Positions 8,372 through 17,997 are shown, numbered from the stretch's first letter. The stretch is 64,000 bases of DNA from Hydrogenovibrio kuenenii DSM 12350 (GCF_000526715.1 NZ_JAGP01000001.1:2356001-2420000), one strand, 5' to 3'. Numbers and translations: made by a program. The notes: generated from the sequence alone by a model not told the origin.

Positions 8372-9718
8372 TTTTACAGGCACAACCTGCCAAATTTTGT
8401 AACCCTCAGGAGTCGAGGCTTGTAACTTTAAGCAGGGTAAAGGCAATCCGACCGCAGAATTTTCCACATATTTGTTAAAACCAAATTCATGCAAAAACTG
8501 ACAGGTGACTTTATTGTCCAAAGTGGCTTGCTGGATTTTCTTATCGGAAAAACCAATTTCCATCGCTGGCGCTACTTTCACCAATTGTTGAGCACCCTGG
8601 TTCACTACCCAAAAATTAACCCCAAGGTTTTGTGTCATCACATGATCGTGCATTTCAAAGTAGGGCTTTGTTGGTGTTTTGGGTTCGTGGCTGAAGTAAA
8701 AGCCATAATTACCTAACGTGACTTTCACCATAACCAACATAAAGAGAATTAAAAATGGGTGTGGGCGAACTTTCCACTCTCTTGCCAATAAAATCGCCAC
8801 TATTGGAATCAAGTTATCAAGCATATATCTGATTTGCATCGGCAAAGAAAACCAGGCAGCGGTCAATGCCCATTTCTTCTCCGAAGTTCGCCACTTATAA
8901 ACAAACAATACGACTAGGCCGATAAATATCAGCGACAAGGGTAAAGAAAAAGCATTTTCTGAAACCTTAATGCCGGGAATACGCATCGCACCAAAGTTCA
9001 AAATATCCAATACTTCTTTGAAATACTGGCCACCAGTAAACCACTGCCAACCAGCCAAACCGAAAATCAAAGGCAAAATGTAAATACGTCGCCAGATGAT
9101 TAACGGCAATAGATAGATAAAAAACAGATGGTAGAAACTCGCCATCAAACAACCTAGTAATAGGTGTATGACCATATCCCATTTTGGTTTGAGTGGATAA
9201 AAAGTGATGCCGATAGCAATAAACATAAATAGTGTTTCAAAAGTGGTCGGTCTGGCAATTAAAAAACGAGAACCTACTGCCCAAACCAGAATCAAGACCA
9301 CCAATACTCTGGTGTCACGATGAGCCTCTTTTAAATTAAGATAAATGGCTAACGCGAACAAACCAATAGACGCGGCTTGTATCAACTTAATGGCAAACGC
9401 CCCCATGGATTGATACAAATGACCAACCAGCCAGTCAAAGCCAAACCAAGCATCAAAATGATAAGGATAACCATCGAACATTCTGCGGTAATCAAAATCA
9501 TACTGCCAGGCATGGATATGTCGGAGCAAGTCATCTTGCGGCATAGGCGAGAAAAACAGCGTGATGCCGAACAGAAACAACCAGACAAGCACAAAAGATA
9601 AACTACGGTCCTGCCATTGCGGATCTTCAGGCGTATAAATGGGTTTACGGCCATACCAATAGTTTGCCAAGAACAATTGCCAGTCGTTCTGTAGCCGATT
9701 CTTAAAGGTTTCTAACAT
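8369..9718 (-). CDS. Polytopic membrane protein, possible GT-C-type glycosyltransferase
   Basis: 449 residues with a cytosolic N-terminus (about 45) and roughly ten hydrophobic helices, then a soluble C-terminal domain of about 90 residues (from about 360). The first outside loop holds PMPQDDLLRHIHAW, with paired acidic residues after the first helix as in GT-C glycosyltransferases that use lipid-linked sugars. I do not recognise a named family. It lies 23 bp downstream of a polyprenyl-phosphate-type glycosyltransferase gene, so transfer of a lipid-linked sugar is a reasonable inference. Its stop codon is provided by the 19-bp repeat. Confidence 0.7.
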   Translation of the reverse strand: MLETFKNRLQNDWQLFLANYWYGRKPIYTPEDPQWQDRSLSFVLVWLFLFGITLFFSPMPQDDLLRHIHAWQYDFDYRRMFDGYPYHFDAWFGFDWLVGHLYQSMGAFAIKLIQAASIGLFALAIYLNLKEAHRDTRVLVVLILVWAVGSRFLIARPTTFETLFMFIAIGITFYPLKPKWDMVIHLLLGCLMASFYHLFFIYLLPLIIWRRIYILPLIFGLAGWQWFTGGQYFKEVLDILNFGAMRIPGIKVSENAFSLPLSLIFIGLVVLFVYKWRTSEKKWALTAAWFSLPMQIRYMLDNLIPIVAILLAREWKVRPHPFLILFMLVMVKVTLGNYGFYFSHEPKTPTKPYFEMHDHVMTQNLGVNFWVVNQGAQQLVKVAPAMEIGFSDKKIQQATLDNKVTCQFLHEFGFNKYVENSAVGLPLPCLKLQASTPEGYKIWQVVPVK

Positions 9719-9741
9719 TAAGCGATTCCTGAAATTCGACG

Positions 9742-10737
9742 TTAAATACGCTGACTGCTACGGAAAATGAAGCGTTTGATTTCTCGACTGTGACTGTTGA
9801 TGTTTTCGGAAATCAATCCAATGGCAAAGGTTAACAGCGTCAATACAAAGCCACCCATGCTAACAATCAACGTTGGGAAGTGTCTTACCTTGTCTGTCAT
9901 GATAAATTCGGTCAACGGAATCGAAAATGCGACCAATGACATAATCAACAGCAGCAAACTGGCATAACCATAGAATTGAAGCGGTTTCTTCAACTGATAC
10001 AACCAAACCAACTTAAACAAGATGCGGCTGCCGTCTTGAATGGTACGGAGTTTGGAGTGAGAATCTTCCGGTCTTTCGCGATATGCCACTGGCATTTCGG
10101 CAAAACCAACACCCAAATCAAAGGCATGCACGGTTAATTCTGTTTCCACTTCAAAGCCAGACGCTACCGATGGAAAGCTTTTCACAAAGCGCGCGGTCAT
10201 TACTCGCATACCCGAAAACGGATCTTCAACTTCCATATCAAACAAAGTAGAAATTGCCTTAGAAAATAATCGATTCCCTAAATAATGTCCCGCTCTGGTA
10301 TGACTGCTTTTGTCTTTCAAACGGTCTCCGACCACCATTTCCAAATGGTCATGCTGTAATCGTTTAATCATCTCTGGCAGATATGAGGTTTCATAAGTGT
10401 CATCACCATCAATGATGATGAAAATATCAGCATCAATTTCACCAAATGCTTTTTTCAAAGCTCGCCCTTTTCCAGGTCGCTTTTCACAACGCACAATCGC
10501 ACCAGCCGCTGTCGCCACAGCGCAGGTATCATCCGTAGAGCCATTGTCATACACATAAATACCACAGTTGGGCAAAACTTCGCGAACAGATTCAATAACC
10601 TTAGTGATTGTTTGAGATTCGTTGAGACAAGGAATCACCACTGCGATTCTTGGTGAAGTAGTAGACTGACCTTCTTCAGAAAACTCAAGAGAATTTTCGA
10701 CCAACCTGAGAGAAGGATTAAGCGCAAACATAGACAA
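9742..10737 (-). CDS. Glycosyltransferase family 2 with two C-terminal membrane helices (GtrB/DPM1-like)
   Basis: 331-residue GT2 enzyme. GT-A motifs: VVIPCLNESQT at about 32-42, YDNGSTDDT, GKGRALKKAF, and the metal-binding IDGDDTY. Two hydrophobic helices (about 255-280 and 290-312) near the C-terminus are typical of GtrB/ArnC-type enzymes that put a sugar on polyprenyl phosphate at the membrane. The next gene downstream, 23 bp away, is a polytopic protein that could use that product. Sugar identity is unknown. Confidence 0.88.
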   Translation of the reverse strand: MSMFALNPSLRLVENSLEFSEEGQSTTSPRIAVVIPCLNESQTITKVIESVREVLPNCGIYVYDNGSTDDTCAVATAAGAIVRCEKRPGKGRALKKAFGEIDADIFIIIDGDDTYETSYLPEMIKRLQHDHLEMVVGDRLKDKSSHTRAGHYLGNRLFSKAISTLFDMEVEDPFSGMRVMTARFVKSFPSVASGFEVETELTVHAFDLGVGFAEMPVAYRERPEDSHSKLRTIQDGSRILFKLVWLYQLKKPLQFYGYASLLLLIMSLVAFSIPLTEFIMTDKVRHFPTLIVSMGGFVLTLLTFAIGLISENINSHSREIKRFIFRSSQRI

Positions 10738-10859
10738 CTTTTAACACCAGTGATAAGTTAAAACGCATATTATGCGCTTAATGAACACTCAACGTTTTTG
10801 AAGTTTTTTATTGGCTTATTGTGCAACTTTATACTAACTAGAACAGATTTAAACAAACA

Positions 10860-10878
10860 CCCAGCCTGGCAGATTTTA
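10860..10878 (+). repeat. 19-bp dispersed repeat, copy 4 (perfect), forms a stop codon
   Basis: Exact unit; its terminal TTA (10876-10878) is the TAA stop of the histidine-kinase gene read leftward. It sits at the left end of that gene, in the gap before the glycosyltransferase start. Confidence 0.85.
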
Positions 10879-12315
10879 TTGGCATAATTCAGAACTCGGT
10901 TTGACATTTAATACGATTTGAAAGCAATTTTTATTATTCTCATACTGGTAAGTCAGAACCCCTGCATGCTTTTCAACAATGAAGCGGACAATGGCAAGCC
11001 CGAACCCAGTATGATTCCGCTCTGCTGTGCTATTCGTTCTACCAACGACTAACTTATGCTCCAATAACCTATGAACCTCATCCAATTGGGCGCCGGCACT
11101 ACAGACGCGTATATGAATCTCGGTATCAGCTTGATAAAGATGAAAACTTACCCAATCATCGCCATATTTAACGGCATTATCCAATAGGTTTCTAATCGCA
11201 CTTTCCATCAATTCCTTGTCAAATTTCATCTCTATCTCTGGATGAATGTCCACCCACCAATCTACGTTTGGCGATAATGACTGATACTGAATTAACAGCG
11301 TTTCACAAAACGCACTCAGCGATTGATGGCGCTCATTAAGCGGAATCAAATTGGAATCTAACTTTGCGTATTCAAACAGTCTGTTCAAGTAATTCTTCAA
11401 CTTTATACCATTCTGAAATGCTACCTCTAAGTAAACGGTAGAGTCATCTAATTTCGCTTGCTCGATATAGCCAAGTAAATTGGTTAATGGCGTTCTTAAA
11501 TCATGGGATAAACTGGAAATCATGAAACGCCTTTGTTGATCCGTTTGCTGAATATGCGCCAACTGTTCATTGAGTTGCATAGACATATCAGAAGTGGCAA
11601 GCGCCAACTCATCTAATTCATCGTTCAGCTTTTTCGGTGCTAAAATCACCTGTTGAGGATGCTGCTTAAACTGTTTTACTTGTTTCGATAATAAGGTGAT
11701 ACGACGATTCAAAAAGTAAAATAATGTACCGCCAAGTCCCAAACCAAGTAATAAACTCGTGATAAAAGACCAGCCACTCAACTTTAGCAGTATGCTTTCT
11801 TGCAAACGTCTATCCACCTCTTCTGCAATATGCGATTGAATTACTACATAAAGATAAGCTTCAGGATGATCCGCATTTGGCAAATAAGCGACAGAAAAAG
11901 GACTTTTGCCATCAAAGCTTCTCGGATCATCCCCGAGAATAACCCCTTGAGATGGGTGATTCAAAAAATGTTGCAGGGGCTTGGTATCAATGTGACTGCG
12001 TTTGATCTTATCGGCATTTGCCGAGTACTTAAGCAAGTTACCAGATAAATCCACAAGATAAATCTCAAGATTCGGGTTCAGCAACATATAACGATGGAAA
12101 GTATCTTCAAGCGCTGGTTCATTGAGCTTACCTTGCTTGACCAGTTCGTTATCTTGTATCAAGGTTTGGGCAACATCTGCGTTGATCTTGATTTGCACCT
12201 GCTTCAAATAGTGGCTGGACAAGGCGAGGCTCAACGCCAAATAGCTGATACCCATCACGGAAAAAATCGCGACTAGCCACAAGCTATACCGTCTGGAGAT
12301 TTTCGATTTAAACAT
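10876..12315 (-). CDS. Two-component sensor histidine kinase
   Basis: 479-residue membrane kinase. N-terminal helix about 12-34, a periplasmic sensor of about 140 residues, a second helix about 178-200, a linker/HAMP region, then the dimerisation domain with SSLSHDLRTPL (His271 phosphorylated) and the ATPase domain with N box NLLDNAVKYGDDW and a GFGLAI lid motif; the classic DxGxG box looks weak (VCSAGAQL). The start overlaps the 3' end of the response-regulator gene by 8 bp, marking them as partners. Signal unknown. The stop codon lies in a 19-bp repeat. Confidence 0.9.
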   Translation of the reverse strand: MFKSKISRRYSLWLVAIFSVMGISYLALSLALSSHYLKQVQIKINADVAQTLIQDNELVKQGKLNEPALEDTFHRYMLLNPNLEIYLVDLSGNLLKYSANADKIKRSHIDTKPLQHFLNHPSQGVILGDDPRSFDGKSPFSVAYLPNADHPEAYLYVVIQSHIAEEVDRRLQESILLKLSGWSFITSLLLGLGLGGTLFYFLNRRITLLSKQVKQFKQHPQQVILAPKKLNDELDELALATSDMSMQLNEQLAHIQQTDQQRRFMISSLSHDLRTPLTNLLGYIEQAKLDDSTVYLEVAFQNGIKLKNYLNRLFEYAKLDSNLIPLNERHQSLSAFCETLLIQYQSLSPNVDWWVDIHPEIEMKFDKELMESAIRNLLDNAVKYGDDWVSFHLYQADTEIHIRVCSAGAQLDEVHRLLEHKLVVGRTNSTAERNHTGFGLAIVRFIVEKHAGVLTYQYENNKNCFQIVLNVKPSSELCQ

Positions 12316-13027
12316 GTTCAGTTGTCTCGGATAAACAAGCAGGATTCAAGCGATAACCCACGCCCCAAACCGTCTCTAAAATTTTTGGCTTAGCAGGATT
12401 AGACTCGATTTTCTTCCTTAAACGATTAATGTGAGAGCTGATGGTATGCTCAAACCCGAAATAGTCAGATCCCCAAATTTGCGCCAACAAATCATGTCGA
12501 GTAAAAACCTGATTTGGGGACACCGTAAACAACTTCAACAGGTCAAATTCCTTGGTGGTCAACTCTAGCAAAGACTCTTTCAACCATGCTTGGCGGGATT
12601 GCAAATCCAACTTGAGGTAACCGACCTGAACAATCGTGTCTAGAGTGTTGTGCGTTCGTGAGCGCCGTATCAAAGCCTTAATGCGCGCCTTGAGTTCTTC
12701 CAGCCCAAAAGGTTTGCTCAAATAATCGTCTGCTCCTAATTCCAATCCTGCAACCTTATCTTGCTCGTCAGAACGCGCGGTCAACATCAAAATAGGGGTA
12801 ATATGGTTTTGTCTGCGAAAATAACGACAAAACTCAAGGCCATCTCCATCAGGAAGAGACAAATCGAGAATAAGAAGGTCAATAACATTTGATTCAACAT
12901 AGGATTTCGCTTGTTCTAATCGATCCAATATCGTGGCTTGCCCTTTTAAGCTGCCTATCTGGAGGCGAACTAAATTAGCGATGTCTAGATCGTCCTCCAC
13001 AATTAAAGCTTTGAATAGATCGCTCAT
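12308..13027 (-). CDS. OmpR-family response regulator
   Basis: 239 residues. Receiver domain 1-120 with the acidic pair ED (11-12), phosphoacceptor Asp55 (LILDLSLPDGDG), Thr in MLTAR and Lys in YLSKPF. The C-terminal winged helix (about 135-232) has TTKEFDLLKLFTVSPNQVFTRHDLL and ISSHINRLRKKIE, typical OmpR/PhoB DNA binding. It works with the downstream overlapping kinase. The cytochrome P460 gene lies 57 bp upstream on the same strand and may share its transcript or be its target. Confidence 0.93.
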   Translation of the reverse strand: MSDLFKALIVEDDLDIANLVRLQIGSLKGQATILDRLEQAKSYVESNVIDLLILDLSLPDGDGLEFCRYFRRQNHITPILMLTARSDEQDKVAGLELGADDYLSKPFGLEELKARIKALIRRSRTHNTLDTIVQVGYLKLDLQSRQAWLKESLLELTTKEFDLLKLFTVSPNQVFTRHDLLAQIWGSDYFGFEHTISSHINRLRKKIESNPAKPKILETVWGVGYRLNPACLSETTEHV

Positions 13028-13083
13028 ATGAATTCCTTAAACTCTGCCCATCACCGTTGTGTTCTGGGCAAAGGCGCTACCAA

Positions 13084-13626
13084 TTATGGTAAACGACTTG
13101 GCAAAAGTGCAGGCTTGTGGAACACCCAATCCTGATTCTTCACTGGCGTGTGACAAGCAACACAACTGGCATGGGCGGATCCTCCCGCATCTGCAAAAGG
13201 TTTTTGCGCCATACCAACCCATCTGGCCCACCCCCAACCATGGGTAGAAGCCCATTTCTTACTATCCTTGAACATAAATTCCGCATGAACAAACTTGCCA
13301 GGAACCTCTGCCGTTGGCCAATGAGGGTCTTTTTCTTTTTTCCAAACTATTTTGCCTAACACTGCTCCATCAGGCCAAGGGTTGGTTTTGCCTTCCTCAA
13401 TAGCTTTGATCGCTGCTTCATTTCCCAACACCGCACGAAGCGTTTTATTATCGTCTCGATTAGTTACAGAAATCAGCTTCCAATTCTGGTAACCGGCAGG
13501 AAATTCAATGCCATCCACCGTTGCTGCAGGCAATTTATTGGCAGATTGAGCAAAAGTGACTTGCATAGGCAAGCTCAATGCAAAAAATACCATTGCTTTC
13601 AAGTTTAACATGTTGCGTCGTTTCAT
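13084..13626 (-). CDS. Cytochrome P460 family protein
   Basis: About 180-residue exported haem protein. Signal peptide MKRRNMLNLKAMVFFALSLP-MQVTFA, then a P460-like fold (DGIEFPAGYQNWKLISVTNRDD, NDEAA-like region, WPDGAVLGKIVWKK) and one c-type haem site CVACH near the C-terminus. Family members such as the Nitrosomonas protein oxidise hydroxylamine, but most homologues in other bacteria have no proven role. The start at 13626 has GGAG seven bases upstream; an alternative ATG at 13647 (MTTWRKG) is also preceded by AAGG. It probably acts in the periplasm. Confidence 0.82.
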   Translation of the reverse strand: MKRRNMLNLKAMVFFALSLPMQVTFAQSANKLPAATVDGIEFPAGYQNWKLISVTNRDDNKTLRAVLGNEAAIKAIEEGKTNPWPDGAVLGKIVWKKEKDPHWPTAEVPGKFVHAEFMFKDSKKWASTHGWGWARWVGMAQKPFADAGGSAHASCVACHTPVKNQDWVFHKPALLPSRLP

Positions 13627-13726
13627 TCCTTTTCTCCATGTGGTCATTAAAGGACCTTCATTATCAAGGTCGTAGCACCTTGAAATCCTCACAAAACTTT
13701 CACAAACCAATATTTTTCTTCCACCC

Positions 13727-13745
13727 CCCAGCCTGGCAGATTTTT
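13727..13745 (+). repeat. 19-bp dispersed repeat, copy 5
   Basis: 18 of 19 positions match (final A is T). It lies in the divergent gap between the P460 and SulP genes, so here it is in a promoter region and not at a gene end. Confidence 0.8.
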
Positions 13746-13819
13746 GCTTTTGCTTTCATGTTTTTGCTACACTTTTTAAATCCTTCCTTTACCCGCTATA
13801 TAAAAGGAGCAATCGCTCT

Positions 13820-15550
13820 ATGCTGACTAATTGGTTTCCCAATTTGCAAAGTTTTTGGCACAGTCTTACCCAGCCTGCGGATTTAAAATCGAATGTGTTG
13901 GCTGGGTTAACGGTAGGCATCATTGCTTTACCTTTGTCTATGGCATTGGCAATCGCTATCGATGTGCCTCCACAACATGGACTTTACACCGCGATGATTG
14001 GTGGTGTGCTCATTGCGCTTTTGGGCGGCTCCAAAATCAATATTTCTGGGCCAACGGCCGCGTTTGTCGTGGTGCTGTTACCAATTGTGTATCAATACGG
14101 ATTGGGCGGCTTATTGCTTAGCGGACTCATGGCGGGCGTTATTCTAATCATTATGGGTTTAACAAAAATGGGGCGCTTAATTGAAGTGGTTCCTTATCCT
14201 GTCACCGTCGGTTTTACATCAGGGATTGCGGTGGTTATTGCTACCCTACAGATTAAAGATTTACTGGGGCTGCCCTTACCTACTTTGACTGGACATTTTT
14301 TGGAAAATGCCAGCACGATTGTTCAAGCACTGCCACAATTTCACTGGCAAGAAACACTAGTGGGTCTGCTGACCCTCTTCACCTTTATTTTTTGGGGCAA
14401 ATTAAAATCTCACATCCCGCCACACCTGATTGCACTTTTAGTCGGTACCCTCTCAGCCTTACTTCTACAATTCATTTCCCCTGGCTTTCACATTGAAACT
14501 ATAGGGTCACGTTTTCACTATGTGGTGGACAGTATTTCTGGGCAAGGCATCCCACCATTCTTACCGGAATTCACCTTACCTTGGAATCAAGCAGGAGCAG
14601 ATGGCAAGCCATTACAATTGTCGTTTGAACTGATACACAACCTGCTCGGCCCTGCAATTACCATCGCACTCTTAGGGTCAATTGAATCTTTGCTTTGCGC
14701 CGTAGTTGCCGATGGTATGACCGGTACTAAACATCAGCCAAATAAAGAATTAATTGGGCAAGGTATCGGTAATTTGGTGGTGCCATTTTTCGGTGGTATT
14801 CCGGCTACCGCAGCCATTGCCCGTACTGCTGCCAGTATTCGTTCTGGTGCTAACTCACCTTTGGCATCAATCGTTCATGCGGCTTTTGTGTTAGGGGCAA
14901 TCGTATTTTTTGCGCCTTTACTATCCCATATTCCTATGGCGGCTTTGGCTGCGCTACTCGTTATGGTGGCATGGAATATGAGTGAAGCGAAGCACTTTAT
15001 CCGTATTTTAAAAATCGCACCGCGAACAGATATTGCGGTTTTACTCACCTGTTTTTCCATTACCGTACTCTTCGATATGGTGATGGCGGTCAGCATCGGC
15101 ATGGGCTTAGCGGCATTACTGTTTATTAGTCGCAGTATCCAACTGACAGAAATCAAGAAGTGGGAAAATCAATCGGAACATCCTCACTTGAAAGATCTAC
15201 CGAAAGAAATTGTGGTTTATGACATCAACGGCCCTTTGTTTTTCGGGTCGGCACAAAAAGCCTTGCACAGTATTGCAACCGTAAACCCAGAAACCCGCGT
15301 GGTCGTACTCGATATGAGCGATGTTTCAATGCTGGATATGAGCGCCATGATGGTGCTAGAAACGATTTATTCACGATTGAATGCGCAAAAAGTCGCTATC
15401 ATTATTAATCAGTGCAATACTAGGTTGACTTTGAAATTAGGCAAAGCGGGGATTCGCCATCAACCTGGTGAAGTGGAATTTTCTAGAAACATACAAGAAG
15501 CCATAGAAATCGCACAAACAGCTCTACTTAAAGAGCCCGCTGCTGAATAA
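13820..15550 (+). CDS. SulP family anion transporter with STAS domain
   Basis: 576-residue SLC26/SulP transporter. The membrane domain (about 20-420) opens with NVLAGLTVGIIALPLSMALAI and contains GGSKINISGPTAAFVVVLLP, the family's anion-site region; the C-terminal STAS domain (about 440-565) has VVVLDMSDVSMLDMSAMMVLE. Members carry sulfate, bicarbonate, chloride or dicarboxylates. In autotrophic Thiomicrospira relatives SulP-type proteins have been implicated in inorganic-carbon uptake, so bicarbonate is possible here, but sequence alone does not decide it. Followed 35 bp later by a ZntB-like gene and then an amino-acid permease, all rightward. Confidence 0.9.
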   Translation: MLTNWFPNLQSFWHSLTQPADLKSNVLAGLTVGIIALPLSMALAIAIDVPPQHGLYTAMIGGVLIALLGGSKINISGPTAAFVVVLLPIVYQYGLGGLLLSGLMAGVILIIMGLTKMGRLIEVVPYPVTVGFTSGIAVVIATLQIKDLLGLPLPTLTGHFLENASTIVQALPQFHWQETLVGLLTLFTFIFWGKLKSHIPPHLIALLVGTLSALLLQFISPGFHIETIGSRFHYVVDSISGQGIPPFLPEFTLPWNQAGADGKPLQLSFELIHNLLGPAITIALLGSIESLLCAVVADGMTGTKHQPNKELIGQGIGNLVVPFFGGIPATAAIARTAASIRSGANSPLASIVHAAFVLGAIVFFAPLLSHIPMAALAALLVMVAWNMSEAKHFIRILKIAPRTDIAVLLTCFSITVLFDMVMAVSIGMGLAALLFISRSIQLTEIKKWENQSEHPHLKDLPKEIVVYDINGPLFFGSAQKALHSIATVNPETRVVVLDMSDVSMLDMSAMMVLETIYSRLNAQKVAIIINQCNTRLTLKLGKAGIRHQPGEVEFSRNIQEAIEIAQTALLKEPAAE

Positions 15551-15585
15551 TATCTGAACATCACTAAATTGTCTCTGGAGGCTAC

Positions 15586-16581
15586 ATGAGTGACCACATT
15601 TCCCACCAACATGAAGAGAAGGGGTTGATACACGCCTTTTTGATGGATGGTAACGGTGGTGGTCGTCATTTGAGCTGGGACGAAGTTCAAAACTGGACGC
15701 CTGATCAAGGCAAAATCTGGCTACACTTCGACTACACAGAAGCTTCTACCCGGCATTGGTTAGAAACCGATAGCGGTCTTGATCCTGTGATTATTAATGC
15801 CCTACTGACAGAAGACACTCGCCCCCGTACCACCAATATCGAAGATGGCTTGCTTATCACCCTGCGCGGTGTCAACAATAACCCAGGAGCCGACCCGGAA
15901 GATATGGTCTCCATTCGACTCTGGTCAGACGCAGATCGCATTATCTCTACCCGCAAGCGCAAGCTGCTTTCTGTCAAAGATTTATTGAGACAACTCGAGC
16001 GTGGAAAAGGCCCGAAGGATATGGCGGAGTTTATTGTCTATCTTACCGATCGCCTAGTATGGCGCATGATTGATACGATTGATCAACTGGAAGAGCAAAT
16101 AGACGATATTGAAGATAAAGCGCTGACTGAAAACCCAGGTGGATTACGTCACGAATTGTCCGAATTAAGACGTCAAACCATTGCATTACGCCGCTATCTT
16201 TCCCCCGAACGGGATGCTGTAACAAAAATCATGGTAGAACAAGTGAGTTGGATTCACGATATGCATCGTATGAAAATGCGAGAAGTTGGTGAGCGCTTAA
16301 TTCAACATATCGAAGACATAGATGTGGTTCGTGAAAGAACCTCCGTTATGAACGAACAACTGTTAAACCGTATGTCAGAACAACTTAACCAACGCATTTA
16401 TGTGCTATCGATTTTATCTGCTATTTTCCTGCCACTAGGTTTTTTAACAGGCTTGCTAGGCATTAATGTTGGCGGTATTCCCGGCTCACAAAACCCAATT
16501 GCTTTTTGGGTTTTTGTCGGCATACTCGCTGTCGTCGTCGTGATGCAAGTAGCCATATTATGGTGGAAAAAATGGTTTTAA
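15586..16581 (+). CDS. zntB: CorA-family zinc transporter, ZntB-like
   Basis: 331 residues: a large cytosolic domain (1-270) ending in a long coiled helix (MNEQLLNRMSEQLNQRIYVL), then two membrane helices. The CorA signature is GINVGGIPG in place of GMN; the GxNxGGIPG form is typical of ZntB, which moves Zn2+ coupled to protons. Length matches E. coli ZntB (327). GGAGG ribosome site before ATG. Gene spacing (35 bp before, 24 bp after) allows co-transcription with its neighbours. Confidence 0.86.
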   Translation: MSDHISHQHEEKGLIHAFLMDGNGGGRHLSWDEVQNWTPDQGKIWLHFDYTEASTRHWLETDSGLDPVIINALLTEDTRPRTTNIEDGLLITLRGVNNNPGADPEDMVSIRLWSDADRIISTRKRKLLSVKDLLRQLERGKGPKDMAEFIVYLTDRLVWRMIDTIDQLEEQIDDIEDKALTENPGGLRHELSELRRQTIALRRYLSPERDAVTKIMVEQVSWIHDMHRMKMREVGERLIQHIEDIDVVRERTSVMNEQLLNRMSEQLNQRIYVLSILSAIFLPLGFLTGLLGINVGGIPGSQNPIAFWVFVGILAVVVVMQVAILWWKKWF

Positions 16582-16605
16582 CAGCCAGCTTCACCAAGGA
16601 ATTAA

Positions 16606-17907
16606 ATGACTAAACCCATACGTAGCATCGGACTAATCGGCGCCATTGCCATAGGCATTGGCGGCATGGTGGGTGGTGGTATTTTCGCCGTTTTAGGCGA
16701 AGCCGTTTCTTTAGCTCATGGCGCAACTGCGGTGGCTTTTCTCATGGCAGGTGCCGTAGCTCTGCTAACCTCTTACGCTTATGCCAAGCTATCGGTTGCC
16801 TTTCAAAGCCAAGGTGGCACTGTGGTGTTTATCGACAAAGCATTTCACCACAATATACTATCGAGCAGCATGAACTTTATGCTTTGGTTGAGTTATCTGG
16901 TGACGATTTCTCTATATGCGGTAGCGTTTTCATCTTACGCACAAACCTTTTTCCCGCATGTCCACTCTATCGTGTTAAACCATTTTTTTATTACCCTAGC
17001 GATTTTACTACCCACATTGATTAACTGGATCAGTGCTGCATTTGTCAGTAAATCTGAAACCTTTATCGTATTACTCAAAATCATATTGTTGGTTTTGATT
17101 ATTGTTACCGGATTCAGTTATGTCGATCCGAAGTCTTTAGACCCCCATCAGTGGAAAGCCCCTCTATCGATTTTCGTGGCAGGAATGGTGATCTTTGTTG
17201 CCTATGAGGGCTTCGAGCTGATTGCCAATGCCGCAGAAGAAATCAAAGACCCAGAACGTAACCTGCCCCGTGCTTTTTACGGCTCCATTTTGTTTGTTAT
17301 TCTGCTTTATGTATTGATTGCAATTATCACTGTTGGCGCAGTACCGGAAGCACAACTGATGCAGGCAAAAGATTATGCACTTGCCTTGGCTGCCAAACCT
17401 GCATTGGGTCAACTTGGCTTTATCCTGGTCGCTATCGCTGCTCTATTGGCGACCTTTTCTGCCATTAATGCCACTATTTACGGTAATGCACGATTAGGCT
17501 TTATCATCGCAAAAGAAGGTAGCTTGCCAAAATTTCTAGAGCGGGAAAAACGCAACCAACCACTGATGGCGATTATCATCACATCTGCTTTAAGCTTACT
17601 GATTGCTAACAGCATTCCATTAAGTCAAATTGCTATTATCGGTAGTGCCAGCTTTCTACTGATATTTTTCATGGTCAATTTAAGTGCGCTCAAGCTTCAC
17701 CAACAGATTAAAGGAAAACCTTGGCTGTTTTTTATAGCGGCTATGTCGAGCTTGGCAGCTCTTATAACGCTTTTAGTTCACACCTATCAGCTTCACAAAA
17801 CAGCAGTGATGATTTTCTTTGCTTTCCTCATACTCTCAATCAGTTTTGAATTGCTCTATGGCCGTTGGGTAAGAGGGCATTTCTTCTACCGACCTTATTC
17901 AAAATAA
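16606..17907 (+). CDS. APC family amino acid permease
   Basis: 433 residues with about 12 helices. The first helix IGAIAIGIGGMVGGGIFAVLGEAV is the APC substrate-binding unwound helix (GGGIF), and FVAYEGFELIANAAEEIKDPERNLPRA is the helix 6/loop signature of the superfamily. Substrate unknown; it lacks obvious cationic-amino-acid features. AAGGA ribosome site. It ends the SulP-ZntB-permease run. Confidence 0.87.
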   Translation: MTKPIRSIGLIGAIAIGIGGMVGGGIFAVLGEAVSLAHGATAVAFLMAGAVALLTSYAYAKLSVAFQSQGGTVVFIDKAFHHNILSSSMNFMLWLSYLVTISLYAVAFSSYAQTFFPHVHSIVLNHFFITLAILLPTLINWISAAFVSKSETFIVLLKIILLVLIIVTGFSYVDPKSLDPHQWKAPLSIFVAGMVIFVAYEGFELIANAAEEIKDPERNLPRAFYGSILFVILLYVLIAIITVGAVPEAQLMQAKDYALALAAKPALGQLGFILVAIAALLATFSAINATIYGNARLGFIIAKEGSLPKFLEREKRNQPLMAIIITSALSLLIANSIPLSQIAIIGSASFLLIFFMVNLSALKLHQQIKGKPWLFFIAAMSSLAALITLLVHTYQLHKTAVMIFFAFLILSISFELLYGRWVRGHFFYRPYSK

Positions 17908-17978
17908 GGCTTTAATAAATACTGCCCGATTTTGTTCTAAAACAGTTCTGACAGTGATAGGATTTTCTTTAAAATAGA

Positions 17979-17997
17979 CCCAGCCTGGCAGATTTTA
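17979..17997 (+). repeat. 19-bp dispersed repeat, copy 6 (perfect)
   Basis: Exact unit, 30 bp before the start of the RMD1-like gene and 71 bp after the permease stop. Confidence 0.85.

Noticed and set aside
13869-13887. CCCAGCCTGCGGATTTA, similar to the 19-bp repeat, at the start of the SulP gene
   Set aside because: Only the first nine bases match in register; it codes in a different phase from the three true intragenic copies, and one such 9-mer is expected by chance.
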